Origin: Tetrahymena thermophila SB210
Taxonomy: Eukaryota > Ciliophora > Oligohymenophorea > Hymenostomatida > Tetrahymenidae
Length of the DNA stretch: 64,000 bases
Assembly: GCF_000189635.1 (NCBI RefSeq)
Contig: NW_002476426.1
Coordinates: forward strand, 1,582,766 to 1,646,765
Direction: 5' to 3'
The notes below the pieces were generated by a model that was given only the letters and a program-made list of their open reading frames with translations, did no database searches and had not been told where the DNA came from. This document shows positions 51,850-63,974 of this stretch, piece after piece. The position numbers and the translations under genes were made by a program. The number at the start of each line of letters is the position of its first letter. Within the stretch, counting starts at the first letter, position 1.

Positions 51850-53376
51850 TCATTCTTATGCTTGACTTTATACCAAAATAGTTGATTTGTTTTCGTCCAC
51901 CAAAGATTAACTAATTTTTCCAACACTTGAGCTTTGCAGCATTTCGTTATATTTTTTTTCTGATTTTGAACTTTAAATTGTTTAGCAAATAAATATAAAA
52001 TATCTTTTTGAAAAGCTAACATACCTATAAGGAATGATAAAGAAAGCCATCAAACACACTGGAAGGAAATTTAAAATAATTTCTGTAGACACTAAATAAG
52101 CAATTCTTTATTTAAAAAAGATAAATAAAGCATTTATTTTTTAAAAATAATTAGAAAGTAAGTAATACACATATCCAATGCTTGTCAAAAATTTCATTTT
52201 AAATGGTTCTCCAGAGAAGTAGTAATAGAGTATTTGTGTTAACAAAAGAGTTATTTTAAGGAAGTTTAAAATAAATATCATATAAAAGCAAATAAGGTAC
52301 TTTTGAATAAAATAATTTAAATAAATTTAGAAGCATATTACAAAAAAATATTAATTGATTAATGAATATAATAGATTGATTACTCTTTTCTTTTTCAATA
52401 TTGTGCCCAGCTCTTTTTCTAAATTATTTATAGTTTTATTTAGTTTTTGGCTATAAATAACACTCAATATAATACAGATTAGCAAATTAAAGCACACCAA
52501 ACTAGATGGCAAACTATATAATTAAGATTTAAATAGAATGATTAAAATAAAAAATAAAAATTATTTACATCAAATCTTCATTGTAGTTGAATCCCTCATA
52601 GTCATTTTTAACACCAGTATATATTATACTAAGTATATAAGCTGTGAGAGAAGTAATAACATAGATAGTAGCGCAAATTTTATAGCGTCTAATCTAATTT
52701 TTAGCAGTTCTCACAGAATAGAAATAATTAAGATAAAGTTCATACCTAAATAAAATAATTTTTTTGTCAATATTTATAGAAAGTAAGAATATTTGTTTTT
52801 GGATTGTTAAAATCCTACCATTTGTAACACAGCATTAATATTGAAACAGAAAATGCTAAGACTTTAAAGGTATCGCAGAAGTTAACAGTGATTTATTCTA
52901 TTAGTTTCTTATTTACAACATCCTCAGCTTCTTTGAAAATTTATATTGTAACTTAAACGAGCGAACCTGTTGAAGTTATTTGTTAAAATATTTTACTAAA
53001 TAATTCCTTCCAAAATTTAACGACTATCTTATTTGAAAGAAAGTATTTGAAAAAATTAGATAAAAATATTAACTGAATATTGAAAATATTTTTAAATGCT
53101 ATGAACTAAATCATAAAATGTTGCTTACAGAGGGTGATTGTAATGAGAATAACGTAAAAAAGAATAAAGAATTGCTTTTTGATCGTGTTCATTTTGATGA
53201 CTATTTATTATGTTTTAAGAAAATTGTAAATTTTTCAAAGCAAAAAGATGAATTTTGTTTAGTATTTTACTTTTATATAGCTAAATAAGGAGAGTTATCA
53301 TCTAAATGTAATAAAATGGGCAAACTACGCTTGCACTGATCATAATAGCGAGGTTTAAATCTTTTTGATCTGTCAT
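51850..53376 (-). CDS. Polytopic membrane protein of unknown function
   Basis: Multi-exon gene starting MTDQKDLNLAIMISASVVC and ending at TGA 51850-51852 after LVQSQAQE. Hydrophobic segments in order: LAIMISASVVCPFYYIQMI; FKVLAFSVSILMLCY; ICATIYVITSLTAYILSIIY; FAIQFGVLQFANLYYI; FYMIFILNFLKITLLL; a segment around SIGYVYYLLSNYF; and STEIILNFLPVCLMAFFII. This suggests six or seven membrane spans with a charged cytosolic tail (KSEKKYNEMLQSS). Intron donors include GTAAGCAAC after the first exon and GTAAATAAT after NYNEDLM; the join before TAC CTT ATT (near 52300) is not settled. Seven spans would fit a receptor-like fold, but I recognise no family motif. The opposite strand also has an open frame at 53120-53335, which I reject. 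Confidence 0.6.
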
Positions 53377-54097
53377 CAGTCTTTAGTTTTTATTTTGATT
53401 TATTTATTTCTAAGTCAAAAAATTAATAAGTTCACCTATAATTTTACTCTACTTTTTTAAAAGGTTTTAGTTTATGTTATTAAAGAGTTACTTCAGTTTT
53501 TATACAAATAAAGAAATTAATTCTACGTAAATTTTGTCTGCAAGATGAATGAACGATCTATAAATAACCTAAGAGTTGTGCTTTCAAATCTTATTTGAAT
53601 TGGTGCTTTTGCTTAATCTTTTAAATTATTATTGAATTATAATATATTATAACATATATTAATAACTAATCATTTCTCCTTTTACAAAAAGCATATAATG
53701 CGAATAAGGTTTGATTCATGAATAATTCAAGTAGATAGCTCTTGTTCGATTCATAATAATTAAGAAATCTTAATCAATAATTATTAATTTCGTTTTGCAT
53801 AAAATTAAATAAATTTCATAAATACATTTGCTTAATTATTATCAATTATAACATTTTCTCTTGATAGATTTTACAAGTGCACATTACATGTCTAATATGT
53901 CCTGATTAAACCATAACTTTATCAAAAATTAGCAAAAAATTATTAAATAATTAAATTGGCAATGGTTGTTATTAACTTAATATCAAAATTTCGAATCTAA
54001 TTAAATTTTTGAAAAAAATAAAGAGAAAGAGAGAGTAATAAATTTATATTGTAATAAATTAAATATTCAATAATCTTAGCAAAAATATCCCAATCAA
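53377..54097. other. Divergent promoter region
   Basis: 720 bp separating the starts of the minus-strand membrane protein gene and the plus-strand kinase gene. AT-rich, no recognisable motif; a purine run (AAAGAGAAAGAGAGAG) precedes the kinase start. Confidence 0.55.
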
Positions 54098-57000
54098 ATG
54101 TTGAGAAGGGTCATTTAGGATAAGCCTTAAATGGTAGGGAATTATAAAGTAGGTGTTAAGCTTGGTCAAGGAGCATCGGGAACAGTTTATAAAGGGGAGC
54201 ATATAGAAACAGGCTAGGTTGTTGCCATAAAACTTGTTTCTACAGTAAATATTAAGAAAGAAAACATAAAATCTATTAAAAAAGAAATGCACTTACTGAA
54301 GAAGCTTAAGCACGAAAATATTGTTACATATATTGATTTTATTCAAACTGAAAATCACTATGCAATTATTTTAGAATACATTGAATCAGGCTCTTTGTAT
54401 GGAATAATTAAAAAATTTGGACCTTTTTAAGAATCTCTTGTAATCATTTTCATCAAATAAGTAAGTAGACTTAAAATTAATTCATTCATAAATTGTTTCA
54501 ATAAATCTAAAATTTAAGTTAAAATGTATGAACTTTCAATCAAAAGAAAATTACTAAAAAAAAAGATAAACTCTTAAAATTATTATTTTTACCTCCATTC
54601 AACAATTTCAATTTAAATTTTTCTAAATTAAGGTTTTAAGGGGATTGGAATATTTGCATAGGTAAGGTATTGTACATAGAGATATAAAAGGAGCTAATAT
54701 ACTAACAACTAAAAATAATAAGAGCGGTGTGATAAAGTTAACTGATTTTGGAGTTGCCACTCACTTAGCCGATGACGACAAAAGCAGTACTTAATGTGTA
54801 GGAACTCCTTATTGGATGGCTCCTGAAGTTATTATTGGTATTTATATATTTTTTTCTAACTAGCCAATAATAAATATACCTTATAAATTTTATTTAAAAT
54901 TTTTATAAGATTCTGATGGACACATTTCTACAAGTTGTGACATATGGTCGCTAGGATGCACCATAATTGAGCTTCTTACAGGAAATCCTCCTTATAGTTA
55001 TGGAAATCCACATCATGCTCTATTCAGAATGGTATCTGACTAGCATCCTCCTCTTCCAAAAGATGTAACTCCATAATGTTTAGATTTTTTGATGCAATGC
55101 TTCAATAAAGAACCTTCTTAAAGAATGGATGCAAAAAGTATAACAAACGTTTTATACATACAATAAAAAATATAATTTAAACTACTTAAACAGGTTTGCT
55201 TAATCACGAGTGGCTAAAAATAAATATTGAAACAGAAGTACTTCAAATCATTAATTCTCCAAACCCAGAACTACCAGAAGAAGTTTTAAACTCTATCAGA
55301 AATCATATAAATGAAAGTTAGCATGAATTAGATATGAATTCTAATAGCAAACAATCAGCATCAAAGTAGGATAATAACCAAAATCATTTAGAAAAACATT
55401 TATTGCAAGAATAAAATTACATTAGCAATAAAGAAAATGATAAAGATATAAAAGATACACAATAAATACATGCTAATTATAATTCAACTTTATAAAATTC
55501 CATCAATTAATCCATATCAAGCCTTAAGAACATCTAACTTGCATAATAAGAAAAGAGATTAATAGGTCTTCGACTAAATGAACCAAATACTTGCAGAAAT
55601 CAAACTGCAAACTAGACGATAGATGAAATAGGTAGCTTTGCTGGTTCTATAGTAGACAATAATAAACCCTTAGATTCACTAAGAAACTACAATTTGAAAA
55701 AGAAAAATAACGGAACACTCAACAGTAAAAAAGAATAAAAGGTAAATTATTTTATTGAAATTCAAAAAAGAAAATAGAATAACAAAAATGATAAAATAGA
55801 TGTACTAGGACACCTAAGAAATTGTCAATGGGCTATAAAAAACTAGAGAACCAAAGAAGGTCGAAGAATATATGAACTATTTAAGTGATATAATATCTAG
55901 ATTTCCTAAAGCTAAAAGCTACTTCATTAAGCAGTCAGGTCTTTCCTTGTTCTTAGACCTACTTGATAAATTTTCAACTAACTTTACTATTATTTAGCAA
56001 GTTTTGTCTTTCCTGAATCAAATTGTTGAGAATGAAATGTATTACTTAGAAACTGCTTGTTTGTTTGGTATATAAATAAGTTAATAATTGACAGATAAAC
56101 AATAATTTCTAATTTTATTTTAAAAGGAGTTGTACCTTAAATTTTAAAATTCACTAGTGATTTCTACCCAAAAGAAATTCGGTTCGAGGTATCTTGTTTT
56201 ATAGCTTAGCTATTTACTAGTCCGTCTACTCTTTAGATATTTGTTGCATGTGGAGGAAGCTCTGCTCTAGTTGATTTATTAGATGTAGATGTCAGTAAAA
56301 ACAAAGAAATCATTCAAATAGGGTAAAAAAATAAACATAAAAATTATTAATAAATAAATATTTATGTTAAAATAAAAAAGAGTTGATATGCTACTTATGC
56401 TTTCAGAAGTTCAATTTTTGAGCTATCAAAATCTGTGTAGGATGTTGTTTAAATATGATATTTGCTAAAAATTGGTGCTCATATTTTTTGGCTTAGTAGA
56501 AGAGTTTGTTTAAAGAGAATCGTAAGATTAAGCTGCAGATTTAAAATTAATTTAAAAGTGTTTAGACATCCTCTTGCTATTTGCCAAGTGTGAAGATAAG
56601 CAGATGAAAATAAATATTTGCTAAGATGAAACAGTGTAAATTCTTATAGAAATCATAGATACTCTCTTCTAGCAAGAGGAAGATCCAATTTTTAATTAGT
56701 TTTTGTAAAAAATAATTTTGATATTTAGACACCTATCTAATGAGCACACTCTTTTAAATAAGCTTGAAAATTTTGGTTTAATAAAAAGAGTTTTAAATCT
56801 CTTAGATATAGAAAGCAGAAAATAAAAAATAGATGAAGTTTTCTTAGATGATTTGTTAAAAATTATTAATTATTTCCAAAACTTAAGTCATCCTAGATAG
56901 GAGCATCTAGTTTTGACAGGTGCTCTTCCTATTCTAATATCAATAACTAGCAATAGCGCAATGTCATTTAGCTTGAGGAAAATTTCACTATCAATTTTAT

Positions 57001-58270
57001 GCTAATTTGTTAAGACCTCTCCTCTAACAAGAAAAAAGCTAATGGAACATGGTGGGCCTCATATATTTTTGTGCTTCCTTTAAATATCGGAAGATTGCTT
57101 TAAGCAATTCTCATTCAAAATTTTAGATACTTTAGCTTCTTGGCTTGTAATAGATTTAGAATAAATAGAGTCTTTCTTTTTAGAAAACTTGAAGTTCTTC
57201 ATACCATCTGCCGACAACAATGTAAATATTTAAAAATAATAAAAATTTATTGTTTAAAAATTAATTTTATTTACATTAAAAAGATATCTCTATTGCAAAT
57301 TATACCAATCATATATCGAATCATAAGTCTTTCTGACAAAATAGCATAAGTGATGGCTTGCTAAGAGTAATTTATAGAAAGTCTTTGTGATCTTTTGACC
57401 GATTTTGATGATAGCAATGTGTAGAACACAAATACTCCTTAAATAAAGAAAAAAATTTTGGAATTTTTACATTGCATTTTAATGAGAAGTACACCATAAT
57501 CGATTTGCTATATTGTTGAAAAGCACGATTTAAATAAAAAGTTACATTACATTATTGAGAAATCCTCTGAGTTAGAGATTATAATCTTAGAAGAAATATC
57601 TTAAAATCTACTTGATCTATATCATGAATCTAAGTAAAATTGCAATTAAAGCAATTATTAGGCAATTTAAGGCTAGATACCTGCTTAGATCCTAGAAAAT
57701 AAGGCATATAAATAATAGCAAGATTAATTAAGCCAGTAATAGATGCAACTTTATAAAATTTAATAGTAAATTTAGCAAGGCAACAATTAAAATATAAATG
57801 GAAATTTGATAAACTAAATTCCTCTTGGAGTTTAGCAAAACAATTCAAACTAGGATTAGATAATTTCCAACAGCTATATACCCATTGAATAAATAGGACT
57901 GAATTTAAATTAACAATAAATGTTTATGCAATACCAGTAATAAAATCAAATACCAAATTTACAATAAAATTTAATTTAAGCAAATGTTAGTAAACAATAA
58001 GTTGCTAATACTAATAACATTAATATCAATTAATAATAACAATAATAAAATTAAATTTAAATTAATAATTAAATAATTTAATAACAAAACATCTAGATGT
58101 ATTAATAAAATCCTTAAAATATGTTTGGTTTTTAGAATAACCCTTAATTATAAATAAATCCAAATAATAATAATGTCATCCCTTTGAATTAAAATTAATT
58201 CTTTAACTAACCACATAATCCTTCAAATAATAATAGCAATAATAATAACAATAGCAATAATTTAAACTGA
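54098..58270 (+). CDS. Cdc7/MAP3K-epsilon-like protein kinase with helical repeats and Q/N-rich tail
   Basis: Start [19 protein letters not shown]; stop TGA at 58268-58270. The kinase domain comes first: glycine loop [15 protein letters not shown] lysine, catalytic [14 protein letters not shown], and activation-segment end [10 protein letters not shown], so it should be active. HRDIKGAN and the following [20 protein letters not shown] place it in the STE/MAP3K group, close to the septation-initiation kinase Cdc7 and plant MAP3K-epsilon. A polar linker (about 55260-55740) leads to a hydrophobic helical-repeat region (about 55860-57400) with [13 protein letters not shown] armadillo signatures ([25 protein letters not shown]), as those kinases also have. 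The last ~150 residues are mostly Gln and Asn. Introns are short (for example donor GTAAGTAG near 54461). By analogy it may act in cytokinesis or septum timing; that is inference. Confidence 0.88.
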
Positions 58271-59270
58271 TATTCTAATTAATTATTTCAATATTCTAAA
58301 AGGCTTTTAAATATCAAAACAATAAATAAATCAAAAATTTTATTTTTACTCTAATTTATAATTAAATATTTGTTTATTGATTAAGTAATTCTTCTTCATA
58401 AAATTATATATTTAGCAAAGCTTTTCAAAATAAAATTTCTGTTTTTTTAGTTGATATAGATTTATTTAAAAATTATTAGTTTTTTTTAACATACATTTAA
58501 ATCAAATAAATTTTACTACTCCTTAGAAAATTATTAATTTATTTAATTCTTAATTAAAAAAAAAATTAACATATTTTGTAATTTTTTTAAGATCAAAGTA
58601 TGAAATTTTTTTGGGAATGTTATTAGGAAAATTGAATATTTTTAATCAGGATTTATTGATAAAAATATTCTAAAATATCAAGTATTTTTTGAATCAAATT
58701 TTTTAAAAATTAAATGAAATAGAAAGTATTTAAGTGAGTTTCAACAAATTAATGATTTCTTTTTGTATACTATGATCTGCATTACTATTTAAGTATTCAA
58801 AACTAGAATTTTACTTCAGTAATTAAAGAAAATTGATGGTCTAATTCATTGTTAATATTTTTTGCTATGATGATAATAGGAAAATATGTGCTTGGTTGTT
58901 GGAGTTGATGATGATGATTTAATAAGACAGATATATATTAATTAATATAGACATTATTTCTATTCCCCTGACTTACTATCTTGATTTATTTCTTCTAAGC
59001 AATTTTGATAGAAACATTTAAGTAAAAATAAAAAAGCATTAATTAATTTGATATTTGCATATAATATTCTTTAAATAGTTTTTTCAAAATAAAGTCTAAA
59101 ACATCAGCATTAAAAATAAATACTTTGAGTAAAGTGTCTCCTAAAACTAAGCTTAAATTTAAAAGGGAAATAAATATACTGTATAATTAAGTATTTAAAA
59201 TTTGATTAATACATCGTAAACCTAAAATACTTGTTAGATATCTTTATAATTTTTTAATACGGTTTTAATA
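58271..59270. other. AT-rich intergenic region
   Basis: 1 kb between two same-strand genes. AT-rich with a few GATGATGAT triplets (about 58908-58920). No protein-like frame or RNA gene is visible. It contains the promoter of the TBC gene. Confidence 0.6.
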
Positions 59271-61083
59271 ATGTTTCCTGGCTAGAGAAAATACAGTAAT
59301 AAGCTAAGAAAATATTCTGAAGATGTGGCAGATTTTAGTTTTATAGGGTGTGAAAATGATTCTAATAATTTATGCGATTCGAGTGAGTTTTATTATGATG
59401 GATATATTAGCACTAATTCGAGTAGGAAAAATAGTTGTTACATTCTTTAGAAAAGTGATGATAAGCCATCTATTAAGAACTTAAATATTAATTAAAACAA
59501 AGACAAAATGGGACCTAAGTGTCTTCTTATTGAACGATAGTTTCAAGATTTTGCAATTTTAGACTAAATTGATGAAAACGATTCAACTTCTTAGGAGCTC
59601 ACTTAAGAAGAATGGGAGGATATTTTCTAAAAAAATAAAATAGAATAAAAATTCATTTATAAGCTGAGTAATTCGTTATTTAAAGGAATCAGCTACTCAA
59701 AGTAATTAATATAATTTGTAGAATTAGAAAACTAATTTTATTTAATTTTAATTTTTGTTTAAAAATATTTTTTTAATATAGTCGAATAAGACTGTGGCCT
59801 ATTTTAGCAAATGTGGATTACATGGAATAAATTCAATTTAATTCTTAAATAAAAGATATTTCGTTTAAGACTCATTGCAAATATGAAAAAGAAATAAACT
59901 GTGATTTGGCACAAAATTTTATAATCATGAAAGGCTAGAATAGAAACCCACAATAAATTTAAAACATAGTAAATATTTTAAATTAAATTTTATTAAAAAT
60001 TGACTTATAAAACATTAAATTAAATTAAGTTAAAATAAATTAATTTGTTTTAAAAATAAAAATGATTTACAAAAAATATTTTGAAATCAAATTTAAAAAT
60101 TATTTTCTGTTTAAATAATTCAATTTTTTAAATAAAAAATAAATATTATGAATCAAATTAAAACTATTTATTTTTATTTCAAACAAGATGAGTGACTTAT
60201 TAACAATAACAAAAAAAATTTGTAGAGCTTATGCTCACTTTGATAAAGAAGTTGGTTATGTGCAGAACATGAGCTTTATTGTACTGGCTATTGTATATTA
60301 TTTGCATTCAGATAATGACAAGGAATTTTAAGATATTTACTTCGGCCTTGATAAAAATTTTGAAAAAAAAGCATTTTGGATTTTTGTGCACATAATGTAC
60401 CAAAAGCAGTGGAGGATTATGTTTATAGATGGATAACCTGGATTATCAATAGTTTCAAAAAATATAGAAAATAAAATGCAGTAGTATTTGCCCGTTCTAA
60501 ATAAACATATATTAAATCTTGGTGTAATATATTAATTAAATTACTTTTTTTAAAATAAGGAATTTTTATATTAGTATATATTACTAATATAAAAATCACT
60601 TAATTTTTTTGTTTGTTTGTTTGCTAGATTTTTTCTAAAATTTAATTATTCCAATAAAAGGTTTCTTATTAATAGCTGTTTGAGTAAGACTTGTTAACTA
60701 TATTTCAAAAAAATATAAATAGATCTCTTGGAGAAAAGATGTTTGATATGTTTCTTCTAGGTAGCAATTTTTTAATTCTAATTTTAACAACTAATTTAAT
60801 TTTTCGTTAATTTTTAGATGGAGAAGAAATTTTTTACTCAGTTTATCTAGTGATAATAAAGGCATTTGAAAAGACATTATTAAGCATAAATAATAAGCAA
60901 GTAATACAAAATTAAGTTATATCTTTGTTTTATATTGAATTATTTTAATAGTAACTCATAAAATATGTGTAAGAAGACATGAAAAATGAGTGGTATGAAC
61001 ATTTCAACAGCAACAACAATTTAAATTTCGATGAATACTAGAATGAGCTTAATCACAGAGTATACACTCAAACATAACTTTGA
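59271..61083 (+). CDS. TBC-domain (Rab GAP-like) protein with altered arginine finger
   Basis: Starts MFPGQRKYSNKLRKYSED, stops at TGA 61081-61083. Exon joins: 59701/59782 (phase 2), 59968/60188 (phase 0, AAG acceptor), and donors at about 60522 and 60762. After a polar N-terminus of ~130 residues the TBC domain opens with NRIRLWPILANV, then ICRAYAHFDKEVGYVQNMSF, FWIFVHIMY, LNKHILNLG, and KMFDMFLLDGEEIFYSVYLV. TBC proteins normally speed GTP hydrolysis on Rab GTPases with an Arg finger in IxxDxxR and a Gln in YxQ. Here the Gln motif is kept (YVQ, CAG at 60263-60265), but the Arg position is Gln: EINCDLAQ, CAA at 59912-59914. The spacing between the two is about the usual 40 residues. GAP activity may be weak or lost. 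Confidence 0.85.
60563..60595 (+). repeat. Perfect 14-bp inverted repeat inside a TBC-gene intron
   Basis: TTTTTATATTAGTA (60563-60576) and TACTAATATAAAAA (60582-60595) are exact reverse complements with a TATAT loop. It sits inside the third intron of the TBC gene. In RNA it would form a long A/U hairpin between donor and acceptor. It may help bring the splice sites together, or simply reflect the AT-rich background. Confidence 0.7.
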
Positions 61084-62124
61084 AATAAACTTACTTCAAA
61101 ATCAATTTCCTTAAAAAATGAATCTAGCTATCTCAACTACTAACTAATTAACAAACTAGCCATAAACATTATTATTGCAAACAAATAATTAATACTAAAA
61201 TATATAAGAGTACTTCCTAATATATAATTAAATAAATTTTTATAAATAATTAACTTTAGTTAAAAATAAGCTATAGAATAAATTTGGTGTCACTTTAATA
61301 AAAATTAATATTTAAAATCAAAGAATTTTACAGTATTTTATACTTTATTTATACATATTTATTTTAACTGTTTGATTAGATTTTAAGTAAATTTATAAAA
61401 TTGTAAAAAAATTTTACTATTACAATAATTAACTATTATTTAATTACTTCTTATCTTTTTATTTAATTATATCTTACTTTTAAATGCGTTTTTTCTTTAG
61501 ACATTTGGTAATCACATTTTTTTGAGATTTAAATAATATAATTATTATAAATTAAAAATTGTTTAAATAGAAAATATCAAAATTAACAAAACAATACTTT
61601 TTGTCAGAATTGATTGCTTTTTTAATTATATCAATTTATGTAAATCATAAATAAAAACATAAATTGTAAAAGTGATATTTCAAAATATTTCAATAAGTAT
61701 TTTATCTTAAAATTAAAATTAAAATATTTGACTTATATAAAAATTACCAACAGACAAAATTAGTAATTTTAAATTGTTATTTAAGTAAAAATTATAATCA
61801 TGCACGTTTATTGAGTTTTTTAATTGATTCAGTTATTTCACTAAAAATTATTGAATACAAATAAATTAATTAATTAATTTTAAAAGTGATCAATATCAAT
61901 AAATCATCTATCTTTATTAAAAAGATTCTAATATTTATTATAATTTGTAAATTAATGTTTTCACATTTGAAACTTTTAATTAGACTAAAAATCAAAAAAG
62001 TGATTAAACAGAAAATTAATCCCATAATGGCTATCTCTAGGTTTATTCGTTAATTAATTAATATCTTTATTTATATTATTTAATATATTTTTTTAAATCT
62101 TCTAAAAATTTTTTTTCATAATTG
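61084..62124. other. Subtelomeric AT-rich intergenic region
   Basis: 1 kb between the TBC gene and the last gene before the telomere. AT-rich with several ATTAATTAATTAA runs. I see no gene or repeat unit. Confidence 0.6.
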
Positions 62125-63360
62125 ATGAAACAACTCACAAATTTTCTTGTTCTTTGCATATATTTTTTGACTGTAGTTAATGCTTGCCATGTGAGCTGTA
62201 CAGATTGCTAACCAGACACAAATATATGCCTAGATTGCTTGGATGTTAACTCATCTATAGATTCATTTTAGAGGTCTTGCATTTGTAACTTAGGTTATTA
62301 TACTGGGTCTCTTAATCCATTCTAGTGTGTTCAATTAATAAACTATGATTCTGAAGGAAATATGATAGCTCTTTAAGTTTAAACTTGTCATTTGGAAATG
62401 GGACTTAAAACTTCTTTAGTGAAAGTTAATGAAGTTACTGATATAATTATAATAAACAACATAAAATATGCTCAAATATTTGTTACTCTTGACCTTGCTT
62501 CAATAAGTATTTCTGAAGAGTGCTAAGAGTAGTATGTAACTTCTCTTCAAATTTAAGATCCTAAAACTCTTAATTATATTGATTTAGATGACTAATACTA
62601 CACAACTGGATAACTTGGTTCATAAACTATTTAAATAAAATTAATAGATTTTTAAACACTTGCTATACAATAGTCTACATAGGGAAATTAGATATCCTAA
62701 ATCATAAATTTTGGACTTAATATTGGAAACTCTTAGAAATTCTATAGATATCATAAATTTAGCATCACTTTATGTACAGATACAGCTGTAAGCACAGTTA
62801 TGACTACAGATATAATACAATAAGTAGCAAGCATGAATTGTCTTTAAAATTAATAATGTATCACAATTCCTAATGTTGATACAAACATTGAAATCTGCTA
62901 AGATTAGACCTGCCTCCAGCCTATGTAAAATCCGTCTTATTAAGTCGGTTAAATGGTTTATGCTAAGGCTTCATTTATTGACCCTACTAGTACTAAAAAA
63001 TTAGTTTTATAAAACCTTTATTACAAAGATGATGATAGTATAATTTATGATTTAACTTAATTTACAAATACAAACTGGGCAAATAAAATTTTAAGTATAT
63101 CATTCAAAATACCTTCACCATCACTGCACGGTATTGTTTAAATAAAAATGCAAATCTAAAATAACAGGTTTAGATAGTTGAATTAATTTTAAAATAATAT
63201 TGTTCAGTAACAAATTGGTATAGAAGTTGTAAATTCAACAGTTTCTTAAAGCTAGGCTACATAAATAATTGATTAAAGCAATCAAGATCTCATATCTCAA
63301 GTTAGTTGCTCCACTTATAATTTATTTTATTTTATTTACCTATTATTGCTATTTTTATGA
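62125..63360 (+). CDS. Secreted, probably GPI-anchored surface protein with Cys-rich N-terminus
   Basis: Single uninterrupted exon of 411 residues, the last gene before the telomere. The start MKQLTNFLVLCIYFLTVVNA is a clear signal peptide with likely cleavage after NA. A Cys-rich segment follows (CHVSCTDC, ICLDCLD, SCICNLGYY), a furin-like/EGF-like spacing common in ciliate surface proteins. The middle is beta-rich, with repeated ITLCTDTA- and CITIPNV-like strands and few further Cys pairs. The C-terminus ends in a hydrophobic tail (YNLFYFIYLLLLFL) directly before TGA, with SCST just before it: the usual pattern for GPI attachment. Lack of introns and terminal location are noteworthy. Ciliate immobilisation-antigen genes often lie near telomeres, but this one lacks their periodic Cys repeats, so I call it only a surface protein. 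Confidence 0.8.
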
Positions 63361-63974
63361 ATTTGAAGATTGAAATGATTGAAGACATAATAATATATAA
63401 AGAATTATTTATAAAATGATTATTTATTTCTTATTTTTTGACTGTATGTGATCTATTTTTCTATTTATAAATGTATATTTTTTAATTATTTTTAATAATT
63501 TATTAATAAACTCATTTATTTTTAATTTAAGTTTTTAAAAATTAATAAAATTTTATCAATTTTAAATTAAAAACAATAAATTAATATTGAATAAATTCTT
63601 CTCTTAAAACTCAAAATTTTAATTTAAAAACTATAATAAAAATAAAATAATTTTACATAATTATTTCAAAAAACACATGCAAAAAAAAAATAGAAAAATA
63701 AATAATAAAAACGAATAAATAAGGTAAAAGATTTTTGAAATATTTTTAATTAGTGATTTTTATATTATGTAACATTAATCTTGTTACCTCATTTTATATA
63801 ATAATATTAAAAAAATGGAATTTACATAGTTTTTTTTTTCAATTGATTATACATATTTTTTTTTTTAATGTAAATATAAAAAATACAAAAAATAATAACA
63901 TTTTGATTAAACAAAGTAAATTAATTCGTAAGTAAAAATTCATTTGCTGAAAATGTTTATTTGACATTATAAAG
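63361..63974. other. Subtelomeric AT-rich spacer
   Basis: Some 600 bp between the last gene and the telomere. Very AT-rich, with no satellite unit. I saw no copy of the Tetrahymena chromosome breakage sequence, as expected because that element is lost when the macronuclear chromosome is formed. A short hydrophobic open frame at 63753-63935 is judged to be chance. Confidence 0.6.

Noticed and set aside
53120..53335. + strand frame MLLTEGDCNENNVKKNKELL ending at TGA
   Set aside because: It is antisense to the first exon of the polytopic membrane protein, which has better hydrophobic patterning and a good splice donor.
63753..63935. Open frame next to the telomere
   Set aside because: Only Ile/Phe/Asn/Lys as expected from AT-rich DNA; no start context or homology seen.
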